The translations under genes and the position numbers were made by a program. Positions 1 to 5,902 of a DNA stretch of 6,581 nucleotides are shown here, piece after piece; position 1 is the first letter of the stretch; every line of letters starts with the position of its first letter. The DNA comes from Helicobacteraceae bacterium (GTDB lineage Bacteria; Campylobacterota; Campylobacteria; Campylobacterales; SZUA-545): contig JAISRI010000013.1 of the NCBI GenBank assembly GCA_031273735.1, positions 1 through 6,581 on the forward strand. The letters are read 5' to 3'. The notes below the pieces were generated by a model. It worked only from the letters and a program-made list of their open reading frames with translations. It did no database searches and had not been told where the DNA came from.

Positions 1-461
1 CCGCAAGAAAAGTTCTGTTCAAAAATTTGCCCCGCGCGATAGATCGTCGCCTTTAGATTTTTAGAAAGCGCGTTTACAACAGAAACGCCTACGCCGTGCA
101 AACCGCCGCTAACTTTATAGGTATCTTTATCAAACTTTCCGCCCGCATGTAAAACGGTTAAAACGACCGTTGCCGCGCTTATTTTTTCTTCTGGGTGAAT
201 ATCTGTAGGAATACCGCGCCCGTTATCGGAAATAATCGCGCTAGTTTCGGTAAGCGTTATATTGATCTCGTTACAAAAACCAGCCATCGCCTCGTCGATC
301 GAGTTATCGACGACCTCATAAATAAGGTGATGAAGCCCGCCAATCGACGTATCGCCAATATACATACCCGGACGTTTTCTAACAGCCTCTAAACCTTTTA
401 ATACCTTAATGTTGCTCGCGCCGTATTCGCTCGCTTGATTTATCTGCTTTGTTTCAGCCAT
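1..461 (-). CDS. gyrB: DNA gyrase subunit B, N-terminal part (cut by the window edge)
   Basis: GyrB is the ATPase subunit of DNA gyrase, the A2B2 enzyme that introduces negative supercoils. Only the first 153 codons are here; the gene runs off the left edge, so nothing past the start of the ATPase domain can be judged. The GHKL ATPase motifs are clear: EVVDNSIDEA (about 49-58) carries the catalytic Glu49 and the magnesium-binding Asn53, SDNGRGIP (78-85) holds the adenine-contacting Asp80, and GGLHGVGVSVVN (119-130) is the glycine-rich nucleotide lid. The start MAETKQINQASEYGASNIKVL fits the family. It is supported by an AAGGAG Shine-Dalgarno six bases upstream. The gene lies 96 bp downstream of dnaN in the same direction, the usual dnaA-dnaN-gyrB series. 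I see no broken motif. Gene identity is nearly certain. Confidence 0.97.
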   Translation of the reverse strand, partial: MAETKQINQASEYGASNIKVLKGLEAVRKRPGMYIGDTSIGGLHHLIYEVVDNSIDEAMAGFCNEINITLTETSAIISDNGRGIPTDIHPEEKISAATVVLTVLHAGGKFDKDTYKVSGGLHGVGVSVVNALSKNLKATIYRAGQIFEQNFSC

Positions 462-486
462 TTGAACTCCTTTTTTATTTTTAATA

Positions 487-532
487 CTAAAAATCTACAT
501 TTTTAGCGCGTTAAAATAAGCCGTTTTTACGG
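487..532. other. dnaN-gyrB gap with two small inverted repeats
   Basis: The 96-bp gap between dnaN and gyrB holds two perfect small palindromes. CTAAAAAT-CTAC-ATTTTTAG spans 487-506 (8-bp A/T-rich arms, 4-base loop). CCGT-TTTT-ACGG spans 521-532. In the leftward direction of transcription the second is followed by CTTATTTT, so it could be a weak terminator or attenuator after dnaN. The first is followed by A-rich sequence and the gyrB ribosome binding site. Both stems are too weak for a firm terminator call, and dnaN and gyrB may well be co-transcribed. Confidence 0.25.
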
Positions 533-557
533 ATCATTTTTGTTGTTACGAGTTAGG

Positions 558-1643
558 TTATAAAATAATAGGCATAACAATTGTGGAAAAACTTTCAGAT
601 CGTAATATAAACGGAGTCGTAGGTTCGTTTATCCCTATCGCGAATTGCTCTGTTTGCGTTTGCGTCAAAAAATCCAAAATAAATTTGCTATTGACGGCGA
701 TCGTTAGCGGCGATTCAAAAGTAATTTCCGCTTCGAACGTCGTTTTTGCCTCTTCCGTCTTTTCGGCGGATTGAATCGTTTCAAAACTGATTAAGCCCGT
801 TTCAAAGGTTATTTTGATCTCCGCAGATAAAGCGCTTATCTGTTTGATTGCGTCGCTAAACTTATTTGTTTCTAATAACATAGAATATTTTAGTTCACGC
901 GGGATAATACGTTCATAATCTGGAAACTTACCGTTTATTACTTTTGTAAAAAACAGATAATCTTTATTTTTTATCACTAGATTTGTTTCGTCGTAATAAA
1001 GCTCTAAATCGCTTGAAAAGATTTTGACTATTTCGGAGATAGCTTTTTTAGGGATAATAATCGAGTAATTTTTATCCGATTCTTGTTCAATTTTATAGAT
1101 CGCGAGTCGTTTTGTATCCGTTGAAACAATATTGATCATACTTGATCGCACGTCGATCAAAGAGCCGTTTAATTCAAATTTTGGATTGTTCGTAGCGATC
1201 GCCGGCGCGATTTTTCTTAAAGCCGTAATCAATTTAACGCCGTCGATTGTTACTTCGCCTTGATTTGTTAATTTTTCAAAAAGCGGATTGGTAGTCGGAA
1301 AATAGCTTGTCTCAAATGCGGGGAGTTTATATTTTGATCGGTTTTGTTTGATTTGTAGCGATTCGCCGTCGCCCTCCAATAGAATCTGATCGTCGTTTAA
1401 CGCGCGAACTACGTCTAGTATCTTTTTGCCTCCAGCCGTGAAAGAACCCTCTTTTTGCGGTTCGTATTCCGTCGTTTGAACGCTTAAACCTATTTCGTTG
1501 TCGGTTGCGCGTAGCGTTAAAACGCCTTCTTTTAATTCAAAAAGAATGTGTGAGGTGGGAAGCGTCGCGTCTTTTTTTTCTAAAAACGGTTGCAACGTAG
1601 AGAGCATATTTTCTAGCGTCGGCTTTGCTATTGCGAACTTCAT
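558..1643 (-). CDS. dnaN: DNA polymerase III beta subunit (sliding clamp)
   Basis: DnaN dimerises into the ring that tethers DNA polymerase III to DNA and serves as a docking hub for replication and repair proteins. At 361 residues it has the length of a normal bacterial clamp, which folds into three similar domains of about 120 residues. Recognisable features are the start MKFAIAKPTLENMLSTLQPF, the domain-1 segment IKQNRSKYKLPAF, the segment KVINGKFPDYERIIP in the second domain, and the C-terminal ending STIVMPIIL, which matches the conserved clamp C-terminus around the client-binding pocket. A stretch in the last domain repeats the theme TFE..I.FE (TFETGLISFETI, then TFEAEITFES). The start is supported by GAAGGA seven to twelve bases upstream. 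The gene lies 128 bp downstream of dnaA, and its leader overlaps the probable origin unwinding element, so its expression may respond to DnaA occupancy (inference). Confidence 0.97.
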   Translation of the reverse strand: MKFAIAKPTLENMLSTLQPFLEKKDATLPTSHILFELKEGVLTLRATDNEIGLSVQTTEYEPQKEGSFTAGGKKILDVVRALNDDQILLEGDGESLQIKQNRSKYKLPAFETSYFPTTNPLFEKLTNQGEVTIDGVKLITALRKIAPAIATNNPKFELNGSLIDVRSSMINIVSTDTKRLAIYKIEQESDKNYSIIIPKKAISEIVKIFSSDLELYYDETNLVIKNKDYLFFTKVINGKFPDYERIIPRELKYSMLLETNKFSDAIKQISALSAEIKITFETGLISFETIQSAEKTEEAKTTFEAEITFESPLTIAVNSKFILDFLTQTQTEQFAIGINEPTTPFILRSESFSTIVMPIIL

Positions 1644-1655
1644 TTGGTTCCTTCT

Positions 1656-1699
1656 TTATTTTTTAGTAGTATTAGTAGAGGGCGTGAAAATGTGAAATC
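1656..1699 (-). other. Probable origin unwinding element (oriC2): DnaA boxes, DnaA-trio, AT-rich tract
   Basis: On the minus strand, 5' to 3', this region shows two DnaA-box-like 9-mers abutting with a one-base overlap: GATTTCACA (1699-1691) and ATTTTCACG (1691-1683). A GC-rich spacer CCCT follows, and then CTACTAATACTACTA (1678-1664). Its complement on the plus strand is TAG TAG TAT TAG TAG, five in-phase trinucleotides. An A-rich run, AAAAAATAAAG, comes next. The order box, GC spacer, trios with 3'-GAT-5' polarity, AT-rich DNA is the arrangement described for the DnaA-trio unwinding element of Bacillus subtilis, and the downstream side of dnaA is where H. pylori has its unwinding region. 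One trio (TAT) departs from the strict consensus. The boxes match TTATTCACA at only about six of nine positions each (seven for GATTTCACA if T is allowed at position 3). The architecture is seen; the function is inferred. Confidence 0.65.
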
Positions 1700-1742
1700 A
1701 GCCCTTCGTCCTTTTACTATGAATGTTTTGTTTCTGCGCGTG

Positions 1743-1748
1743 ATTATA
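1743..1748 (-). promoter_or_regulatory. Candidate dnaN promoter -10 (TATAAT)
   Basis: The minus strand reads GCGTATAATCACGC, a perfect TATAAT inside a short palindrome (GCGT-ATAATC-ACGC, 1738-1751 region). Transcription starting near 1736 would run through the origin element and give dnaN a leader of about 90 bases. No good -35 is visible at the usual spacing, which is normal for Campylobacterota sigma-70 promoters. The site lies between the dnaA stop and the dnaN start, so dnaN could be expressed apart from dnaA. The palindrome could alternatively be a weak dnaA terminator. Confidence 0.4.
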
Positions 1749-1771
1749 CGCAAAGTTGGCAAAAACTACGA

Positions 1772-3091
1772 TTATTCTTCGCCTTTTTCGGTAATTTTGC
1801 TTGCTAGAGCGTCGATTTTTAGCTTGAAATCCGCGTCGTTATCGACGATTTTTGTGATGGAGCGGTGCGCGTGGCTGACGGCGGAGTGGTCTCTCATTCC
1901 GAAATATTCGGCGATTAGAGGCATCGAGTTTTGGGTGAGTTTTCGCGCTAGATAGATGATCATATTTCGCGCCGCTACTATCTTCTTGACGCGGGATCTG
2001 CTTTTGATTTCGGCGATTTTGCAGTTCATTTCTTTGGCGACCGCGCTTGCTATATTGTCGATCGTAATGTTTTCGAGCTTGTCTTTTAGGTAGTTTTTTA
2101 GAACGTCTTTAGCGACTTCTAACGAGATTGGACGCGCTAACATTGAGCAATACAAGTTGATGTTGTTCAAAACTCCTTCAATTTCGCGCACGTTGTTGTC
2201 GAGTTTGCTTGCGATGTAGTTGATAATTTCGTTGTCTAAGTTTATTTTGTGTATTTCGCATTTGATTTTGATAATAGCGATCTTAGTTTCTAGTTCGGGA
2301 GGCTGAATTTCCGCCATTTGTCCCCACATAAAGCGACTTTTTAATCTTTCCGTGAGCCCCGCGATCATCTTTGGGGGTTGATCCGCCGTCAAAACAATCT
2401 GTTTGGATCGCGAATGAAGCTCTTCAAAGGTATAGAAAAATTCTTCTTGGAAGTTTTCTTTACCGCTTAAAAACTGAATGTCGTCGATCAATAAAACGTC
2501 GCAGTTTCGATACTGCTCGCGGAATCTGTCCATCGTTTGAAGGCGTAGGTGTTCGATAAAGTCGTTTAGCATATTTTCGCATTTTCGGTAAGTTACGATT
2601 TTTTTCTGCGCTTGAACCGCGTTGCCGATCGCCTGCAAAAGGTGCGTTTTACCTAGCCCCACGCCGCCGAAGATCACAACGGGATTGTAGGCGGAACCTA
2701 GATTTTCGCTGACGGCTTTGGCTACGGTATGAGCGAATTTGTTAGATTGTCCAACGACAAAGCTATCAAAGGTGTAGCTGATATTTAACGCCGTGCTTTT
2801 GATAGACTGGTTTTCGTCTCTTGAAGGAAATTCGGCGGATCTTCTTCCCTCGGCGTTTCTAGCTTTTATCTTGACGACAGGGCGCGTCCCGCTCTCTTTT
2901 TCAAAAAAGTCGGCGATCGTCTGCCCGTAACGGTTTTCGACGTATAGCGCTATGTATGGATTTGACGCTTCAAGAACGATCAGATTAGACCTTGACGGGC
3001 GTTCCAAAAACTTGAGAGGAGTAATGTAACGCGAATACTCCTCGCTAGGAATCCGTCTCTTTAGTTCGTTGCAAATAACGTCGAAAATCAT
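1772..3091 (-). CDS. dnaA: Chromosomal replication initiator protein DnaA
   Basis: DnaA is the AAA+ ATPase that binds origin boxes, forms a helical filament and opens the duplex for helicase loading. The 439-residue protein shows all domains: domain I for self- and helicase interaction (about 1-75), a short linker (about 76-103), the AAA+ core (about 104-320) and the C-terminal DNA-binding domain IV (about 335-439). Walker A is GGVGLGKT (142-149) and Walker B is LLIDD (200-204). The probable arginine finger is Arg253 in LKSRF, and sensor 2 is Arg302 in NNVREIEG. The DnaA signature RDHSAVSHAHRS (400-411) in domain IV is intact. The start has AAAGGA about six bases upstream. The gene sits between two clusters of DnaA-box-like sites and is divergent from ruvC, so autoregulation through the upstream cluster is likely. 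Unlike its neighbours, its coding strand looks poorer in G than in C over much of the gene. Confidence 0.98.
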   Translation of the reverse strand: MIFDVICNELKRRIPSEEYSRYITPLKFLERPSRSNLIVLEASNPYIALYVENRYGQTIADFFEKESGTRPVVKIKARNAEGRRSAEFPSRDENQSIKSTALNISYTFDSFVVGQSNKFAHTVAKAVSENLGSAYNPVVIFGGVGLGKTHLLQAIGNAVQAQKKIVTYRKCENMLNDFIEHLRLQTMDRFREQYRNCDVLLIDDIQFLSGKENFQEEFFYTFEELHSRSKQIVLTADQPPKMIAGLTERLKSRFMWGQMAEIQPPELETKIAIIKIKCEIHKINLDNEIINYIASKLDNNVREIEGVLNNINLYCSMLARPISLEVAKDVLKNYLKDKLENITIDNIASAVAKEMNCKIAEIKSRSRVKKIVAARNMIIYLARKLTQNSMPLIAEYFGMRDHSAVSHAHRSITKIVDNDADFKLKIDALASKITEKGEE

Positions 3092-3109
3092 AAGCGTCCT
3101 TTCAAATGA

Positions 3110-3115
3110 AGTATA
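3110..3115 (-). promoter_or_regulatory. Candidate dnaA promoter -10 (TATACT)
   Basis: The minus strand reads CATTATACTTCATTTG, giving a TATACT hexamer about 20 bases ahead of the dnaA start codon. No clear -35 is visible. It overlaps the opposite-strand TATAAT assigned to ruvC by four bases, so the two promoters could not easily be occupied at once. The short leader this implies still contains the AAAGGA ribosome binding site. An alternative hexamer, TAAGAT, lies slightly farther upstream. This is a weak assignment based on sequence alone. Confidence 0.3.
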
Positions 3116-3117
3116 AT
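3112..3117 (+). promoter_or_regulatory. Candidate ruvC-queD promoter -10 (TATAAT)
   Basis: A perfect TATAAT on the plus strand lies 105 bases ahead of ruvC. Transcripts starting near 3124 would cross the whole cluster of DnaA-box-like sites, so DnaA binding there could block elongation or initiation (inference). No -35 consensus is visible. It overlaps the candidate dnaA -10 on the other strand. This is the best -10 in the dnaA-ruvC gap. Confidence 0.35.
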
Positions 3118-3146
3118 GATCTTAGCATAACGCCTATAAGCTATTT

Positions 3147-3199
3147 GTATTCACGGTAGCGAAATCGAGTTATTCACATAGTGAAAATCAGGTGAAAAA
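3147..3199. other. DnaA-box cluster between dnaA and ruvC (oriC1-like)
   Basis: Four sites with the TTCAC core fall within 53 bp. The plus strand has GTATTCACG (3147-3155) and TTATTCACA (3170-3178). The minus strand has ATTTTCACT (3188-3180) and TTTTTCACC (3199-3191). TTATTCACA fits the E. coli-type consensus TTWTNCACA perfectly and has the ATTCAC core that I recall for Campylobacterota boxes; the others differ at two to three positions. The two plus-strand boxes are 23 bp apart and the two minus-strand boxes 11 bp apart, about one helical turn. The gap is the dnaA promoter region, so the cluster can act as a DnaA-binding half of the origin, as an autoregulatory site, or both. No DnaA-trio run is visible here. 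Confidence 0.65.
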
Positions 3200-3222
3200 A
3201 GTTGTCCGACGAGAGGTAAAAA

Positions 3223-3699
3223 ATGGTGATTTTGGGGATCGATCCGGGAACGGCAAAATGCGGATATTCGCTTTTGAAGCTTGAATTTTCAAAGATGAGT
3301 TTAATCGAGGCGGGGTTTATTAAAATCGCCTCAAACCCTCTTCAGGAGCAGCTTCCCGAACTTATCGAAGGGTTGGACTTGATCTTAAAAAAACATAAAA
3401 TAGACGAGGCGGCGGTGGAAGATATTTTTTTCGCCCACAACCCAAAGACGGTTTTGAAGCTCGCGCAATTTAGAGGCGCAATCTTGCTAAAACTTATTCA
3501 AGAACTTGGAGTTTTTCACGAATATACACCCCTCCAAGTGAAAAAAGCGGTTACGGGAAAGGGAAAAGCGGCAAAAGAGCAGGTGGCGTATATGGTTAAG
3601 ATTCTTTTGGGCATAAAGCAAGAGATTAAACCGCTCGATATAACGGACGCGATCGCCGTGTCGATAACCCACGCGCAACGCGTCGCGCTAAGGAGATAG
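3223..3699 (+). CDS. ruvC: Crossover junction endodeoxyribonuclease RuvC
   Basis: RuvC is the dimeric resolvase that makes paired nicks in Holliday junctions after RuvAB branch migration, ending recombinational repair. The 158-residue protein has the family's normal length and the RNase H-like fold signature. The four acidic catalytic residues are all present: Asp7 in LGIDPGT, Glu66 in AVEDIFF, and Asp139 and Asp142 in LDITDAIAVSITH. FRGAI (83-87) and TPLQVKKAVTGKGKAAKEQ (102-120) are further conserved RuvC segments. A GAGAGG ribosome binding site precedes the ATG; the next codon is GTG, a possible but less likely start. The gene is divergent from dnaA across the box cluster, a neighbour relation known in several Campylobacterota. 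It ends directly against queD, whose ribosome binding site is inside the last ruvC codons, so the two are translationally coupled. Its nearness to the origin may raise copy number in growing cells (inference). Confidence 0.97.
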   Translation: MVILGIDPGTAKCGYSLLKLEFSKMSLIEAGFIKIASNPLQEQLPELIEGLDLILKKHKIDEAAVEDIFFAHNPKTVLKLAQFRGAILLKLIQELGVFHEYTPLQVKKAVTGKGKAAKEQVAYMVKILLGIKQEIKPLDITDAIAVSITHAQRVALRR

Positions 3700-4218
3700 A
3701 TGATTATAAGAAAACTTTTTAAGTTTGAAAACGCGCATATCGTTCGAGGATCGTTAAGTCCAAAATGCGCTTTGAGCCTTCACGGACACAGCTACCGCGT
3801 CGAGTTTTTACTACGCTCGGACAGGCTTAATCAGGCGCAAATGGTAATAGATTTTACGCGAGTCAAAGAGCTTTTGGGTTGGTTTGTAGAGGCTTTCGAT
3901 CACAGCGTAACGATCTGGAGCGGCGACGATCCCGAATATGTAGAGGCGATGAAAAAACATAGCGAGCGGTGGATCGTTATGCCCGTTAGTCCCAGCGCGG
4001 AGCAGTTTGCCCGCGTATTTTTTTGGTTTGGCTACCGCGCGTTGAAAGGCGAAGGGATTACGCTAGATAGCGCGATCGTTCATGAAACCGACGCGGCTTA
4101 CGCCCAAGCCTTTTTAGAGGATATAGAAAATAAATCGATGGGCGAATTAAAAGCCGAAGATTTTAGCTATTCCGAAGCGATCAAACTCGATTTTAACGGC
4201 TTTGACAACTGCGGCTAA
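3700..4218 (+). CDS. queD: 6-carboxytetrahydropterin synthase (QueD/PTPS family)
   Basis: QueD converts 7,8-dihydroneopterin triphosphate to 6-carboxy-5,6,7,8-tetrahydropterin, an early step towards preQ0 and queuosine in tRNA. The zinc ligands are His13 (NAHIV) and His28 and His30 (LHGHSY). The catalytic cysteine is Cys23 in SPKCALS, the Asp67-His68 pair lies in FDHSV, and the pterin-binding Glu129 is in IVHET. VIDFTRVK (49-56) is also typical. At 172 residues it is longer than the roughly 120-residue E. coli enzyme. The extra length lies in a longer middle loop (about 75-100) and a C-terminal tail of about 35 residues rich in acidic and aromatic residues; I cannot assign a role to this tail. 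The ATG follows the ruvC stop with no gap and uses AAGGAG at 3690-3695. No queC, queE or queF is visible in the window. A different PTPS-family reaction is possible but less likely because the QueD-type cysteine is kept. Confidence 0.9.
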   Translation: MIIRKLFKFENAHIVRGSLSPKCALSLHGHSYRVEFLLRSDRLNQAQMVIDFTRVKELLGWFVEAFDHSVTIWSGDDPEYVEAMKKHSERWIVMPVSPSAEQFARVFFWFGYRALKGEGITLDSAIVHETDAAYAQAFLEDIENKSMGELKAEDFSYSEAIKLDFNGFDNCG

Positions 4219-4421
4219 TCGCTTATTGCGCGTATTTCAATAGTTTTTGATCCATTTTTTGGCGTATTGGAGCGGACAAAAGCTCATTGCAAGACTTTTT
4301 ATATCGGCTTATTTGAAAAACGCCCAATGAAATCGAAAAAAAATATCGATAAAACCCCGATCGCTTTACGGCACAAAAGCCGATAGCCCACTTTTCTATT
4401 GGATTTCTCGTCGTTTATCTA
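4219..4421. other. Non-coding gap between convergent queD and purB
   Basis: I see no gene in these 203 bases. Rightward, after queD, there is a small stem GAGC-GGACAAAA-GCTC (4270-4285) with a T-run at 4295-4299, too far away for a classic terminator. Leftward, after purB, there is CGGC-ACAAAA-GCCG (4369-4382) and then GATCGGGGTTTT. Each could end transcription weakly, and convergent genes usually need an end signal in such a gap. A further ATCG/CGAT pair flanks an A-run at 4332-4350. None of these is convincing alone. The gap holds one CGATCG hexamer (near 4358). Confidence 0.35.
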
Positions 4422-5750
4422 TTATCCAAAAACTCGCTTAAAAATAGCGTCTATATTGCGCGTATAGTAGCTATAATCAAAACATTCGCGTATTTTAGCT
4501 TCGCCAATCGTCTCTATCAGCTCTTGATCGTCGAGCAAAAAGCGTAAATATAGCAGTTCGCCGCGATCGTTTATCGTCGCTTTTCCCTCTTGTAACGCCC
4601 GCCAAACTTTCATCGAGTTTCTTTGCGTAATCTCGTAGGATTTTTCGCGCGATAGCCCCGCTTTGGAAAGCTCCAATAAAATACGCTGGCTAAATACCAA
4701 ACCGCCCGTCAGATTCAAATTTTTCATCATATTATGCGGATAGACCAAAAGTTTTGAAACAATCGCGGTAAAACGCCAAAGCATAAAATCGGTCGTTATA
4801 AAACTATCCGCAAGCCAAAAACGCTCGGCGGAACTATGCGAAATATCCCGTTCGTGCCACAGCGCCACGTTCTCCATCGCTGGGATCGCAAACGATCGGA
4901 CGACCCGCGCCAAACCGCAAACGTTTTCGCTTAAAATTGGATTGCGTTTGTGCGGCATAGCGCTACTACCCTTCTGCCCCTCGCTAAAGTCCTCTTCGGC
5001 TTCATAAACCTCCGTGCGCTGCCAATGGCGAATCTGCACGGCGAACTTCTCGATCGAGCTTGCCAAAAGCGCCAGCGCCGAAGCTAGACGCGCGTAACGA
5101 TCGCGCTGAATGATCTGATTGGAAACCTTCGCGCTTTTTAAGCCCAAAAAGCCGCACGCAAGCTCTTCAAACTCGATCGGCGCGTGCGCGAAGTTACCCA
5201 TTGCGCCGCTAAACTTGCCTACGGCGATAACCTCCAGCGTTTGCGTCAGATTCTCTATATGCCGTTTTAGCTCTTCATACCAGATCGCGAGAGCCAGCCC
5301 GAACGTAATCGGCTCGCCGTGAATACCGTGGCTACGCCCGATCATAAGCGTCGATCCGTGTTCAATCGCCCGCGTTTTGATAGCTTCGAGAAGCGTCTGC
5401 GCGCCGTCGATAATCAATTTAAGAGAATCGCGCATCAAAAGAGCGTTTGCCGTGTCGATCGTATCGGAGCTAGTCATCGCGTAATGCACAAAGCGCCCCT
5501 CGTCGCCCAAACTCTCTGAAACGCTAGTCAAAAAGGCGATAACGTCGTGCTTTGTCGTTTTTTCGATCTCCTCGATCCGCGCTATATCAAATTTGGCGTT
5601 TTGGCGGATTTTTTCGCAATCGCTATCGGCGATCAGCCCTAATTTGTTCCAAGCGCGAACGCCCGCTTTTTCTACCTCTAGCCACGCGCTATACTTTGCC
5701 TGCGTATTCCACAGCCGTTTCATCTGTTCTCTCGCGTATTTTTCTACCAT
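4422..5750 (-). CDS. purB: Adenylosuccinate lyase
   Basis: PurB catalyses two fumarate-releasing steps: SAICAR to AICAR in IMP synthesis, and adenylosuccinate to AMP. It acts as a cytosolic homotetramer of the fumarase/aspartase superfamily. The 442-residue protein is full length. The family signature GSSAMPHKRNP (261-271) carries the catalytic serine on the mobile loop; His141 in GRSHGIHGEP is the expected general acid, and TTKHDVIAF (65-73) is the third conserved segment. Other superfamily landmarks are TSSDTIDTA (93-101), SGAMGNFAHAP (181-191) and NQIIQRDRY (211-219). The sequence follows Campylobacter PurB closely along its length, as far as I can recall it. The start has only a modest GGATAAG ribosome binding site. 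It stands alone, convergent with queD and divergent from a decayed locus, with its own -10 just upstream. Confidence 0.97.
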   Translation of the reverse strand: MVEKYAREQMKRLWNTQAKYSAWLEVEKAGVRAWNKLGLIADSDCEKIRQNAKFDIARIEEIEKTTKHDVIAFLTSVSESLGDEGRFVHYAMTSSDTIDTANALLMRDSLKLIIDGAQTLLEAIKTRAIEHGSTLMIGRSHGIHGEPITFGLALAIWYEELKRHIENLTQTLEVIAVGKFSGAMGNFAHAPIEFEELACGFLGLKSAKVSNQIIQRDRYARLASALALLASSIEKFAVQIRHWQRTEVYEAEEDFSEGQKGSSAMPHKRNPILSENVCGLARVVRSFAIPAMENVALWHERDISHSSAERFWLADSFITTDFMLWRFTAIVSKLLVYPHNMMKNLNLTGGLVFSQRILLELSKAGLSREKSYEITQRNSMKVWRALQEGKATINDRGELLYLRFLLDDQELIETIGEAKIRECFDYSYYTRNIDAIFKRVFG

Positions 5751-5771
5751 CGCTTATCCGTTTTTGCGCGT

Positions 5772-5777
5772 ATTATA
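5772..5777 (-). promoter_or_regulatory. Candidate purB promoter -10 (TATAAT)
   Basis: The minus strand reads GGCTATAATACGCG, a perfect TATAAT 21 bases ahead of the purB start. This leaves a leader of only about 15 bases, just enough for the ribosome binding site. No consensus -35 is visible. The same GCTATAATA nonamer occurs on the opposite strand at 5832-5840, so the divergent pair share their core element. Confidence 0.5.
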
Positions 5778-5793
5778 GCCGAACGATCGTCGT

Positions 5794-5821
5794 TTTAATT
5801 TATAAAATCCCGCAAATTAAA
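5794..5821. repeat. 8-bp inverted repeat between divergent promoters
   Basis: TTTAATTT (5794-5801) and AAATTAAA (5814-5821) are perfect inverse copies separated by 12 bases, so their centres lie 20 bp apart, near two helical turns. The pair sits between the two divergent -10 boxes, at the -20 to -45 region of each. This is where a dimeric regulator would bind, but the arms are pure A/T in an A/T-rich gap and could arise by chance or act as UP-like elements. Confidence 0.3.
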
Positions 5822-5833
5822 TTATCTCGTAGC

Positions 5834-5839
5834 TATAAT
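5834..5839 (+). promoter_or_regulatory. Candidate promoter -10 (TATAAT) for the decayed locus
   Basis: AGCTATAATAACT holds a perfect TATAAT 31 bases ahead of the 5871 ATG. It is followed at a natural distance by the ribosome binding site AGGAG (5859-5863). No -35 is seen. Promoter and ribosome binding site appear intact although the gene they served is not, so short transcripts may still be made. Confidence 0.45.
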
Positions 5840-5870
5840 AACTATCAAAATACCCAATAGGAGCGTTCAA

Positions 5871-5900
5871 ATGGTTTCGGTTTTCAACGACGTGCTATAG
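5871..5900 (+). CDS. 9-codon leader ORF with strong ribosome binding site
   Basis: ATG at 5871 lies seven bases after AGGAG (5859-5863), the best translation start in this area, but the frame reads only MVSVFNDVL before TAG at 5898-5900. The next ORF begins at 5903, two bases after that stop, in another frame and without its own ribosome binding site. Either this is a leader peptide that delivers ribosomes to the next ATG by coupling, or it is the true N-terminus of the downstream gene cut off by a small frameshift. I favour the second because the downstream gene is damaged in other places too. The peptide is unlike any leader I know. Confidence 0.4.
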   Translation: MVSVFNDVL

Positions 5901-5902
5901 AA

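Noticed and set aside
1644..1955. Rightward 103-codon frame across the origin gap and the dnaA 3' end
   Set aside because: It lies opposite dnaA, its first part runs through the origin element, it has no ribosome binding site, and its protein has no recognisable motif.
4332..4350. ATCG/CGAT pair around an A-run as a terminator
   Set aside because: The four-pair stem with an 11-base loop is too weak and is not followed by a T-run in either useful direction.
5552..5860. Rightward 102-codon frame opposite the purB 5' end
   Set aside because: It is antisense to the well-conserved purB N-terminus and runs through the purB promoter; composition is that of a shadow frame.
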